This document shows positions 8,642-15,461 of a stretch of 64,000 nucleotides of DNA, piece by piece. Source of the DNA: Puteibacter caeruleilacunae (GTDB taxonomy: Bacteria > Bacteroidota > Bacteroidia > Bacteroidales > Prolixibacteraceae); the NCBI GenBank assembly GCA_005217565.1, contig SJCO01000007.1, positions 248,001 through 312,000 of the forward strand. Direction: 5' to 3'. The notes below the pieces were generated by a model. That model ran no database searches and was not told where the DNA came from. It was given only the letters and a program-made list of their open reading frames with translations. How positions within the stretch are numbered: position 1 is the stretch's first letter; the number at the start of each line of letters is the position of its first letter. A program made the position numbers and the translations under genes.

Positions 8642-10039
8642 TTACTTACCGATACAGAAATTCTTGAAAATATTACCAAGAACCTCATCAGTGGAGATAT
8701 CTCCGGTAATTTCACCTAGATAGTGCAGACACTCACGAATATCTTGTGATAAGAAATCACCACTAATCTGCATCTCTAAGCCATCTTTTACTCTTACGAT
8801 GGATGTTAATGCTTTTGTTAATACCTCATAATGACGGGCATTGGTTACAATAACATCATTGGTATCTATTTGTGAAATATTAATAGTTTCAACCAAAAGT
8901 TTTCTTAGGTGGTCAACATTTAAACCTTCTTTAGCTGATAGGAAAACAATGTTTTCATTCTCATCAAGATTAATTTCAGTAAGAATCATGGTCATTACTC
9001 CTTTATCAACGATGTCGGCTTTATTTCCAACGATGATAAGTTCCTGATCAGTAATCCTTTCTCTAATTTCATCAATCTGTTTTAGATTTTGATCCTGCTC
9101 CTGATTTAAATCCAGCAATAAAAGTACAATTTGTGCCTGATCAATTTTCTGGAACGTTCTTTCAATTCCCAGGTTTTCAATTGTATCATCTGTACTTCTA
9201 ATACCTGCAGTATCGATAAAACGGAAGCTAATTCCATCTATATTTACAACATCTTCAATAACATCACGTGTTGTTCCCGCGATATCAGAAACAATTGCTC
9301 GGTCCTCATTAAGCAAAGCATTAAGAAGGGTAGATTTACCAACATTTGTCTCACCGGCAATAGTTACAGGGATACCATTTTTAATGGCATTACCTAACTG
9401 GAATGATTCAGTAAGCTTAGTAATTACACTTTCAATCTTTGTTACTAACTCTGTAAGTTGAGTACGATCAGCAAACTCAACATCTTCTTCACTGAAGTCA
9501 AGCTCTAACTCTACTAATGAGGTAAATGTGAGTAATTCACTTCTTAAATTTGCAATCTCAGTAGAGAAACCTCCACGTATTTGATTAATTGCAACCTTGT
9601 GTGAAGCTCTGGAATTAGAGGCAATTAAATCAGCAACTGCTTCTGCCTGTGATAAATCCATCTTCCCATTTAAGAAGGCCCGTTGTGTAAACTCTCCTGG
9701 TTTTGCCAATCGAGCTCCAGCGTTGATTAGTAACTGCAATATTTCCTGCTGAATATACTGAGAACCATGACAAGAAAATTCAATAACATCTTCTCCGGTA
9801 TAGGAGCGGGGAGCCTTGAATATACTTGTTACTACCTCGTCTAATACCTCGTCTGCTTTCATGATATGACCAAAATGGAGGGTATTTGCCTCTTGATCTA
9901 TCAATTGTTTGTTATTTTTAGGAAACTTAAATACATTATTGGCAATTTCAATTGCTTTTTCGCCCGATAATCGTATCATCGAAACTGCACCACCACCTTG
10001 TCCGGTAGTGATTGCACATATGGTTGATTGGTCGATCAT
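8642..10039 (-). CDS. mnmE: tRNA modification GTPase MnmE
   Basis: 465 residues, usual length for MnmE (TrmE). With MnmG it makes the aminomethyl-type modification of wobble uridine in tRNAs. All parts are visible: an N-terminal formyl-THF-binding domain (TICAITTGQGGGAVSMIRLSG), a G domain with G1 GETNVGKST (229-237), G2 TTRD (256-259), G3 DTAG (276-279) and G4 NKAD, and the C-terminal FCIGK with the conserved Cys462. It is divergently transcribed from the DUF134 gene, with about 140 nt between starts. Confidence 0.97.
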   Translation of the reverse strand: MIDQSTICAITTGQGGGAVSMIRLSGEKAIEIANNVFKFPKNNKQLIDQEANTLHFGHIMKADEVLDEVVTSIFKAPRSYTGEDVIEFSCHGSQYIQQEILQLLINAGARLAKPGEFTQRAFLNGKMDLSQAEAVADLIASNSRASHKVAINQIRGGFSTEIANLRSELLTFTSLVELELDFSEEDVEFADRTQLTELVTKIESVITKLTESFQLGNAIKNGIPVTIAGETNVGKSTLLNALLNEDRAIVSDIAGTTRDVIEDVVNIDGISFRFIDTAGIRSTDDTIENLGIERTFQKIDQAQIVLLLLDLNQEQDQNLKQIDEIRERITDQELIIVGNKADIVDKGVMTMILTEINLDENENIVFLSAKEGLNVDHLRKLLVETINISQIDTNDVIVTNARHYEVLTKALTSIVRVKDGLEMQISGDFLSQDIRECLHYLGEITGDISTDEVLGNIFKNFCIGK

Positions 10040-10140
10040 AATTTCATTCTTTTATCACAAAGATAGTGTTTTCACTAGTATACTGAAGATACTTCTGATA
10101 AGATGCAAAATGAATTATTTTAAAAAACATGTTTTACCTT

Positions 10141-10162
10141 GAGAATATTCTCACTATATTTG
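10141..10162 (+). promoter_or_regulatory. Promoter -7 box with adjacent 12-bp palindrome before the DUF134 gene
   Basis: TATATTTG at 10155-10162 is an exact Bacteroidota -7 box (TAnnTTTG) 16 nt before the DUF134 ATG. The perfect palindrome GAGAATATTCTC occupies 10141-10152, directly upstream of the box in the -33/-7 spacer, where a bound regulator would block sigma factor. DUF134 proteins carry a helix-turn-helix, so autoregulation is a reasonable guess. Confidence 0.6.
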
Positions 10163-10178
10163 TAAAAAATTTAAAAGT

Positions 10179-10592
10179 ATGCCACGTAGAAGAAGACTTA
10201 GAAAAATTGTAGCTCCACCAAGTTTCAAAGGTTATAAGCCCTATGGACATCGTAGAAGAAATACAGATTCAATAGAACTTAACTACGAAGAGTATGAGGC
10301 TATTAAACTGGCAGATTATGATTTAATGAATCACGCTGAAGCTTCAGTATTAATGGGAGTTTCACGTGCTACTTTTGCACGTATATACGAAACAGCGAGA
10401 AGAAAGATCGCAGCTGCTTTCGTAGAGTGTAAAGAAATTAAAACGGTATTTGGAAATGCAACATTACAAGGAAATTGGTATCACTGTGTTGCTTGTAATG
10501 CACGATTTACCATTCCAAATATGACTGATAAGGCAGAGTGTCCAATGTGCAAGAAAGACAAAATTGAGCCTATCAAAACAGCTGAAGAATAA
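10179..10592 (+). CDS. DUF134 family HTH protein with C-terminal zinc ribbon
   Basis: 137 residues. The N-terminal half is the DUF134 domain: a basic start (MPRRRRLRKIVAPP), an LNYEEYEAIKLADYDLMNHAEAS segment and a sigma-region-4-like helix-turn-helix (SVLMGVSRATFARIYETARRKIAAAF). The C-terminal 35 residues form a separate zinc-ribbon-like module with two CxxC pairs (CVAC and CPMC). DUF134 genes commonly sit next to NifX-like and ferredoxin-MinD genes in anaerobes, as here, and are presumed to be local regulators. This is the first gene of the cluster running to 14.2 kb. Confidence 0.85.
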   Translation: MPRRRRLRKIVAPPSFKGYKPYGHRRRNTDSIELNYEEYEAIKLADYDLMNHAEASVLMGVSRATFARIYETARRKIAAAFVECKEIKTVFGNATLQGNWYHCVACNARFTIPNMTDKAECPMCKKDKIEPIKTAEE

Positions 10593-10597
10593 AGTAG

Positions 10598-10625
10598 GAT
10601 GACTGTCTTATCATGATTAGTCATC
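10598..10625 (+). repeat. Short intergenic hairpin between DUF134 and first NifX-like gene
   Basis: GATGACT (10598-10604) pairs with AGTCATC (10619-10625) over a 14-nt loop. No T-tract follows. It could be an mRNA processing or stability element within the operon; function unknown. Confidence 0.35.
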
Positions 10626-10651
10626 ATAATTGAATCTTAAATAGATAAAAA

Positions 10652-10969
10652 ATGAAGATAATTATTACATCAACAGGCAACACCTTAGATGCCGAATTTG
10701 ATCAACGTTTCGGTCGTGCAGGCTGGTATTGTGTTTTTAATACAGAAGATGGTACGACAGAATTCATTGAGAATGAAAATAAAGACAGACAAGGTGGTGC
10801 TGGAACCAAAGCTGCTGAACAAGTAGCTGCTCTTGGAGTTGAGAAGGTTATTTCAGGACATTTTGGTCCAAAGGCTGAAGATCTTCTGAATAAACTTTCT
10901 GTCCAAATGGTTATTCTGCATGAGCAGAATCCAACTGTACAAGAAGTAATTGATCAAATCAAAAACTAG
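10652..10969 (+). CDS. NifX/NafY-like dinitrogenase-cofactor-family protein (first copy)
   Basis: 105 residues, a stand-alone domain of the NifB/NifX/NafY family that carries iron-molybdenum-type clusters. Typical marks are the start MKIIITSTGNTLDAEFDQRFGRAGWY (family pattern: variable loop, F..RFGR..YF) and the VISGHFGPKAEDLL segment (family pattern: GG.G..A...L). No nitrogenase genes are visible, so the protein more likely handles another metal-sulfur cluster, as the orange protein of Desulfovibrio does with a Mo-Cu cluster. Its stop codon overlaps the Shine-Dalgarno sequence of the next gene. Confidence 0.85.
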   Translation: MKIIITSTGNTLDAEFDQRFGRAGWYCVFNTEDGTTEFIENENKDRQGGAGTKAAEQVAALGVEKVISGHFGPKAEDLLNKLSVQMVILHEQNPTVQEVIDQIKN

Positions 10970-10974
10970 GAGGT
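10968..10974 (+). promoter_or_regulatory. Strong Shine-Dalgarno sequence before the DUF5320 gene
   Basis: AGGAGGT lies 4 nt before the ATG at 10979 and overlaps the preceding stop codon. Strong SD sequences are unusual in Bacteroidota and I see none as clear before other genes in this window. It fixes the start of the small gene and may be a trace of transfer from a Firmicutes- or Deltaproteobacteria-like donor. Confidence 0.7.
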
Positions 10975-10978
10975 ATTT

Positions 10979-11173
10979 ATGCCACGTTTTGATAGAACAG
11001 GACCAAAAGGAGAGGGTTGTAAAACCGGAAGAGGTTTAGGACGCTGCTCTGGTAACGTTCAAAAAAACATTGATGAAAATAACGACGTTCCAATGGGAAT
11101 GGGACGTGGTAAAAGACGACAAGGCTACGGAAAAGGTTTGGGACGTGGCTTTGGTCGCGGAAAAGCAAATTAA
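10979..11173 (+). CDS. Small Gly/Arg-rich DUF5320 family protein
   Basis: 64 residues. The start MPRFDRTGPKGEGCKTGRGLGRC matches the DUF5320 signature (MPGFDGTGPMG.GPMTGRG.G.C). The remainder is a low-complexity Gly/Arg/Lys tail (GRGKRRQGYGKGLGRGFGRGK). Two cysteines, in GCKTG and GRCSG, could bind a metal. DUF5320 genes recur next to NifX-like genes in anaerobes, but no function is known. It sits between the two NifX-like genes and has the window's best ribosome-binding site, so it is probably made in quantity. Confidence 0.8.
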   Translation: MPRFDRTGPKGEGCKTGRGLGRCSGNVQKNIDENNDVPMGMGRGKRRQGYGKGLGRGFGRGKAN

Positions 11174-11186
11174 GGGTAATTTGTGT

Positions 11187-11223
11187 AGAGCCTGAAAGCT
11201 TCTTTATCTTTCAGGCTCTTTTG
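11187..11223 (+). terminator. Intrinsic terminator inside the NifX/MinD cluster
   Basis: Perfect 12-bp stem AGAGCCTGAAAG / CTTTCAGGCTCT (11187-11198 with 11208-11219), followed by a T-run. It splits the cluster into DUF134-NifX-DUF5320 and NifX-DUF89-MinD-MinD units and rules out a start at 11221 for the next gene. Confidence 0.85.
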
Positions 11224-11283
11224 ATTATTCCTCCGATAACGATATTGACACACAGAATTATAAATACTACACAACAAGAAAAC

Positions 11284-11625
11284 ATGAAACAAGTTATTGC
11301 TGTACCAGTAGATGAAAATGATATGTTAGCCCCACACATGGGCCACAGTAAAGTGTTCGACTTTTATGAAGTTAATGATGGCGAGATTGTATCTGCTGTT
11401 CAGTTAAAAGCACCTCCTCATCAGCCTGGAGTATTGCCAAAATGGCTAATTGAAAACAACGTTACTGATCTTTTAACTGGCGGTGCCGGACAAAAGGCTG
11501 TTGATTTATTGAATGAAGGAGGAGTTAAGGTTCATGTAGGTTCTCCTAAAAAGACTAGTCATGAGCTAGCAACTTTATTCCTAAACGGAGAGTTGGAGTT
11601 CTCTGGTAATGCATGTGATCACTAA
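11284..11625 (+). CDS. NifX/NafY-like dinitrogenase-cofactor-family protein (second copy)
   Basis: 113 residues from the ATG at 11284 (MKQVIAVPVDENDMLAPHMGHSK). An in-frame ATG at 11221 is rejected because it lies in the terminator tail. Family marks are the APHMGHSKVFDFYEV segment with paired histidines, GGAGQKAVDLL, and a terminal GNACDH that could bind metal, as in many NifX-like proteins of MinD-linked clusters. It is clearly different from the first copy, so the two may form a heterodimer or act in sequence; this is inference. Confidence 0.85.
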   Translation: MKQVIAVPVDENDMLAPHMGHSKVFDFYEVNDGEIVSAVQLKAPPHQPGVLPKWLIENNVTDLLTGGAGQKAVDLLNEGGVKVHVGSPKKTSHELATLFLNGELEFSGNACDH

Positions 11626-11646
11626 TCAAAATAGACTGGTGATTAT

Positions 11647-12492
11647 ATGGATATGAAACAATGTAGGGTTTGTCAACAAAAGACTATCAACCATTTTATC
11701 GAACGCTTCAAACCAGATGCTAAGGTTGAAAAGGAATTTGTTACAAAGGCCAATACAATAATCGATAATCATCTTCTGAATAATGCGCCTGAAATGGCAA
11801 CTCAACTGCATCGGTTGGGTAAAGAGATGTTCCATTGTGAACATCTCTATTATTCGGAAAAAATGTTTGCAAACGATTTATTGCTCCAACATTACGATTA
11901 TTGGAAAGAACAGGTAAATAAAAGTAGTGATCCTTTTTTTGCGGCTGCTAAGTTGGCTGTTTCTGGTAATATTATTGATTACGGTGCACATAGTGTACCT
12001 GATGATATTATTAAAGAAGTACACACTTTGCAGCAAAAAACACTCGGTATTGATCAGACAAGTCTTTTAGCTGAACGTATCAATAAAGCCGACAATATAT
12101 TGTATTTAGGTGATAACGCTGGAGAGATTGTTTTTGATAAATTATTCATCGAAACAATAAATCATCCTGGTGTAACCTTTGTTGTACGGGGAAAGCCAAT
12201 TATTAATGATGTGGTGAAAGCAGATGCTATGCATGTTGAAATGCACAATGTATGTCAGGTTATGGATAATGGGTATGATGCTCCATCTACAATAATTGAT
12301 AAGTGTTCTCCTGAGTTCCGCCATGCTTTTGATACTGCTGATTTAATCATTTCTAAAGGACAAGGAAATTTGGAAGGGCTAATGGACCTGAAAAACGATA
12401 AAATATTCTTTATGCTGATGGCTAAATGTGAACCTATTGCTGAAAAATTAGGTGTGCATAAAGGAGATTTGGTTGTTACGACTATTAAATAG
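11647..12492 (+). CDS. DUF89/ARMT1-like metal-dependent phosphatase domain protein
   Basis: 281 residues of the DUF89 (damage-control phosphatase, ARMT1-like) family. An N-terminal CRVC pair (Cys6, Cys9) is typical of the microbial subfamily. The active-site block GDNAGE (155-160) contains the Asp/Asn that hold the divalent metal, and RGKPIINDV (181-189) and ISKGQGNLEGL (near 236-246) are the other conserved loops. Characterised relatives dephosphorylate damaged sugar phosphates or phosphorylated cofactors. The true substrate here is unknown. Co-occurrence with NifX-like and ferredoxin-MinD genes suggests a role in cofactor assembly or repair. Confidence 0.85.
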   Translation: MDMKQCRVCQQKTINHFIERFKPDAKVEKEFVTKANTIIDNHLLNNAPEMATQLHRLGKEMFHCEHLYYSEKMFANDLLLQHYDYWKEQVNKSSDPFFAAAKLAVSGNIIDYGAHSVPDDIIKEVHTLQQKTLGIDQTSLLAERINKADNILYLGDNAGEIVFDKLFIETINHPGVTFVVRGKPIINDVVKADAMHVEMHNVCQVMDNGYDAPSTIIDKCSPEFRHAFDTADLIISKGQGNLEGLMDLKNDKIFFMLMAKCEPIAEKLGVHKGDLVVTTIK

Positions 12493-12502
12493 GGATTTGT
12501 TT

Positions 12503-13372
12503 ATGAATTTTAAAATAACTGTTGCTAGTGGAAAGGGAGGCACAGGAAAAACAACTGTTTCGGTTAACCTTGCTTATCTACTAAGTAAAGAATTGGATTT
12601 AGATATTCAGTTGGTTGATTGTGACGTAGAGGAGCCTAATAGTACGATTTTCTTTCCCAAAAAATGTATAAAAGAGACAGAGACGTGCTTTAAGCAAGTT
12701 CCTGAAATCGATATTGAAAAGTGTACTTTTTGTGGTAAATGTGCTGAATACTGCGAGTTTAGCGCAATTACGATTATTCAGAAATTAGAGTTTCAGGAGA
12801 TTCATTCCGATCTTTGCCATTCCTGTGGTGCTTGTTTTATTGCTTGTCCGAACAATGCAATAATCGAAAAACAAAAAAGTATTGGTGTTATTCAAAACTA
12901 CAAAATAAGGGAGAATCTGAATTTGGTTGAAGGTCGTTTAGAGATTGGATCTCCTATGCAAACAATGTTAATTAGTCAACTGAAGGATTATGTAGATGGA
13001 GACGCTCATATTACTGTATTTGATTCTCCACCTGGAACAAGTTGTCCGATGGTTGAAACAGTTTCTGATGCAGATTTTGTGATCTTGGTCACTGAACCAA
13101 CTCCGTTTGGATTGTATGATCTGAAACTAGCTATTGATGTTTTAAAAGAGATTAATATTCCTTTTGGTGTATTCATTAACAAAGCAGGATTGGGAGATAC
13201 CTTGTTATATGACTATTTGAATCAAGAGAAAATAGCAATTCTTGGTGAAGTCCCTTTTGATCGTTCTTACGCATCGAAATACGCAGAAGGGAATCTACTT
13301 GATACAACATTGGAAAAGGTAAAGCCTCATTATCAAAATTTGATGAGGACACTAATCAATAAATTGGATTAA
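12503..13372 (+). CDS. Ferredoxin-containing MinD/Mrp-type ATPase (first copy)
   Basis: 289 residues from the ATG at 12503; an in-frame ATG at 12452 lies inside the DUF89 gene and adds non-homologous residues. The N-terminus holds the deviant Walker A of the MinD/Mrp class (ASGKGGTGKTTVSVNLAYLL). Inserted after it is a two-cluster ferredoxin domain: CTFCGKCAEYC and CHSCGACFIAC. The DSPPGTSCP segment is the switch II/Walker B region. Such proteins are thought to load or transfer Fe-S or mixed-metal clusters using ATP. The next gene starts right after its stop codon, so the two ATPases are almost certainly partners. Confidence 0.9.
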   Translation: MNFKITVASGKGGTGKTTVSVNLAYLLSKELDLDIQLVDCDVEEPNSTIFFPKKCIKETETCFKQVPEIDIEKCTFCGKCAEYCEFSAITIIQKLEFQEIHSDLCHSCGACFIACPNNAIIEKQKSIGVIQNYKIRENLNLVEGRLEIGSPMQTMLISQLKDYVDGDAHITVFDSPPGTSCPMVETVSDADFVILVTEPTPFGLYDLKLAIDVLKEINIPFGVFINKAGLGDTLLYDYLNQEKIAILGEVPFDRSYASKYAEGNLLDTTLEKVKPHYQNLMRTLINKLD

Positions 13373-14236
13373 ATGCAGGAAATTACGATACTTAGCGGAA
13401 AAGGAGGTACTGGCAAAACAAGTATTTCAGCAGCCTTAGCCTCTGTCGCGCAAAATAAGATACTCTGCGATAATGATGTTGATGCGGCAGACTTACACCT
13501 TATATTGAAGCCTGAAATTGAACAGAAAGAGGTATTTGCGGGTGCATGGATTCCTCATATTGATGATGAAACTTGTATTTCCTGTGGTAAATGTAAGGAT
13601 CTTTGTCGATATGGTGCAATTCATCAGCATGACGATAAATTTAGCGTAAATCGGTTTCAATGTGAAGGTTGCAGGTTATGTGAGCGGGAGTGCCCAGTTA
13701 ACGCAATTACCTCTGAGCGCAGTACTAATAATAATTGGTACATCTCAAATACCAGAATGGGTAAGATGGTCCATGCTAAAATGGGGCCAGGAGAGGAAAA
13801 TTCTGGAAAATTGGTTTCTTTAATTCGTTCAAAGGCTAAGGAGCTAGCTAAAAAGAACAATAACCAATTCATTATTAACGATGGCCCTCCAGGAATAGGC
13901 TGTACAGCTATATCATCTTTAACAGGAACAGATAAAGTATTGTTGGTTATTGAACCTACACGTTCAGGATTGCATGATGCAGGACGTATTGTTGAGCTTA
14001 TTGAACGTTTTAATATTCCTTGCTTCGCTTTGATTAATAAATATGATATCAATCAGACTGTTACTCATGAAATTGAGCTTTATCTTGAGGAGAGGGGAAT
14101 TGACCTGTTAGCTAAAATACCATTCGATAAAACTTTTGTTGAAGCTATGATCAAAGAACAAACGATTGTAGAGTATGCACCAAAAAGCAATATTTCCAAA
14201 GAAATTGAGACTGTTTGGAATCAGTTAATTCAATAA
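13373..14236 (+). CDS. Ferredoxin-containing MinD/Mrp-type ATPase (second copy)
   Basis: 287 residues, start codon abutting the previous stop (zero spacing). Walker A is LSGKGGTGKTSISAALA; the ferredoxin insert has CISCGKCKDLC and CEGCRLCEREC; the switch region is NDGPPGIGCTA. It is a diverged paralogue of the upstream gene. Tandem ferredoxin-MinD ATPases next to NifX-like proteins are the arrangement of the orange-protein (ORP) complex loci in Desulfovibrio, where these proteins associate physically. A heterodimeric cluster-assembly ATPase is the likely product. Confidence 0.9.
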   Translation: MQEITILSGKGGTGKTSISAALASVAQNKILCDNDVDAADLHLILKPEIEQKEVFAGAWIPHIDDETCISCGKCKDLCRYGAIHQHDDKFSVNRFQCEGCRLCERECPVNAITSERSTNNNWYISNTRMGKMVHAKMGPGEENSGKLVSLIRSKAKELAKKNNNQFIINDGPPGIGCTAISSLTGTDKVLLVIEPTRSGLHDAGRIVELIERFNIPCFALINKYDINQTVTHEIELYLEERGIDLLAKIPFDKTFVEAMIKEQTIVEYAPKSNISKEIETVWNQLIQ

Positions 14237-14281
14237 ATAAAGCCATTTTAATTTTCAACAACTATTTTCTTAGTTGATCTA

Positions 14282-14318
14282 AGGGGTTGATTCATTTTAT
14301 TGAGTCAACCCTTATTTT
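14282..14318 (+). terminator. Terminator-like hairpin after the ferredoxin-MinD genes
   Basis: GGGTTGA (14284-14290) pairs with TCAACCC (14305-14311), extended by flanking AAG/CTT with a one-base bulge, followed by TTATTTT. Marks the end of the cluster. Confidence 0.65.
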
Positions 14319-14647
14319 CGTTGAGCTTTGTAGGGGACACCGCGTTAATATTTAGTCTTAGATTTAAGTGATTCTCCATAGGTTTGTGTGCTATAGGATG
14401 TTATTGCATTATATCACTTTTTATTACGGCTAGAAACAGTTTTCGAATGTTTAATAGTTTTGTTCGAATAATTCGACGATTACTTCTATTCCTAAAAATT
14501 CGTTCGTCAGATACGATGAATTCTTCATTTTGACACCTCGACTTTACAGATTATTTCTAAATTTGCTAGACGAAAATCAAAAAACGAGTTTAAACATTTG
14601 GGAATGAAGAATACTAATAATCTTCTTCCAAATATAATCTTAAACAA
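14319..14647. other. Intergenic region upstream of fabG with TTCGA-rich inverted repeats and a -7 box
   Basis: No gene. It holds the 13-nt inverted repeat TCGAATAATTCGA (14464-14476) and another TTCGAA at 14442-14447, both possible operators. An exact -7 box TAAATTTG at 14558-14565 is the probable fabG promoter; it would give a leader of about 75 nt. I see no -33 element at the right spacing. Confidence 0.5.
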
Positions 14648-15394
14648 ATGAAGCTATTAGAAGGAAAAACTGCATTAATTACCGGTGCTTCTCGAGGTAT
14701 TGGTAAGGCAATTGCACTTAAATTTGCTGAAGAAGGTTGTAATGTTGCATTTACTGACCTTGTTTATGATGATGTTGCTAAAGAAACTGAAAAAGAGATA
14801 GCCGCACTAGGTGTAAAAGTTAAAGCTTACGCATCGAATGCAGCGAAAATGGAAGAAGCTGTTGAAGTTGTAGAGGATGTTGTAAAAGAATTCGGATCAT
14901 TAGATGCATTAGTAAATAATGCGGGTATCACTAAAGATACTTTGATGATGCGTATGACTGAAGAACAATGGGATGCTGTAATTGCAGTAAACCTTAAGTC
15001 TGTATTTAATTACACTAAGGCATCTTTACGTACAATGATGAAGCAACGTAGTGGTTCTATCATTAACATGAGCTCTGTTGTTGGTGTTAGTGGTAATGCT
15101 GGACAAGCAAACTACTCTGCATCAAAAGCTGGTATAATTGGTTTCACAAAATCTGTTGCTAAAGAACTTGGTTCAAGAGGTGTACGTTCTAACGCTATTG
15201 CTCCTGGTTTTATTGTAACTGAAATGACAGGTCAGATTCCTGAGGAAGCACGTAAAGCATGGGAAGCTAGTATTCCTATGAAACGTGGTGGTACTCCTGA
15301 GGAAGTAGCTAAAACTGCATTGTACTTAGCTTCTGATTTATCATCATACGTTAGTGGTCAGGTGATCAACGTATGTGGTGCTATGAACACCTAA
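14648..15394 (+). CDS. fabG: 3-oxoacyl-[ACP] reductase FabG
   Basis: 248 residues, normal for FabG. Short-chain dehydrogenase features are intact: the NADPH-binding TGASRGIG (residues 14-21), NNAG, and the catalytic Ser-Tyr-Lys set in MSSVVG and YSASKAG. The C-terminus (YVSGQVINVCGAM) fits FabG, where the usual end is SYVTGQTLHVNGGMYM. It reduces 3-oxoacyl-ACP in fatty-acid elongation. It stands alone between two terminators rather than in a fab operon. Confidence 0.93.
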   Translation: MKLLEGKTALITGASRGIGKAIALKFAEEGCNVAFTDLVYDDVAKETEKEIAALGVKVKAYASNAAKMEEAVEVVEDVVKEFGSLDALVNNAGITKDTLMMRMTEEQWDAVIAVNLKSVFNYTKASLRTMMKQRSGSIINMSSVVGVSGNAGQANYSASKAGIIGFTKSVAKELGSRGVRSNAIAPGFIVTEMTGQIPEEARKAWEASIPMKRGGTPEEVAKTALYLASDLSSYVSGQVINVCGAMNT

Positions 15395-15422
15395 TCAAAA
15401 ATCCTACATAAGTATAATTTAG

Positions 15423-15447
15423 GGGTGACTACGGTCACCCTTTTTTT
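15423..15447 (+). terminator. Intrinsic terminator after fabG
   Basis: GGGTGAC-TACG-GTCACCC stem-loop (15423-15440) with a T7 tail. Confidence 0.9.
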
Positions 15448-15461
15448 AGTTCATATCGGAT

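Noticed and set aside
9131-9397. 88-codon ORF antisense to mnmE
   Set aside because: Lies wholly inside mnmE, whose motifs are all intact, and has no recognisable protein features.
11221-11283. Longer N-terminus of the second NifX-like protein from an ATG at 11221
   Set aside because: This ATG overlaps the T-tail of a strong terminator; the family begins at MKQVIAVPVD (11284).
10179-14236. Nitrogen-fixation locus
   Set aside because: NifX-like proteins and ferredoxin-MinD ATPases are present, but nifH, nifD, nifK, nifE, nifN and nifB are absent from the window; the ATPases are Mrp/MinD type, not NifH.
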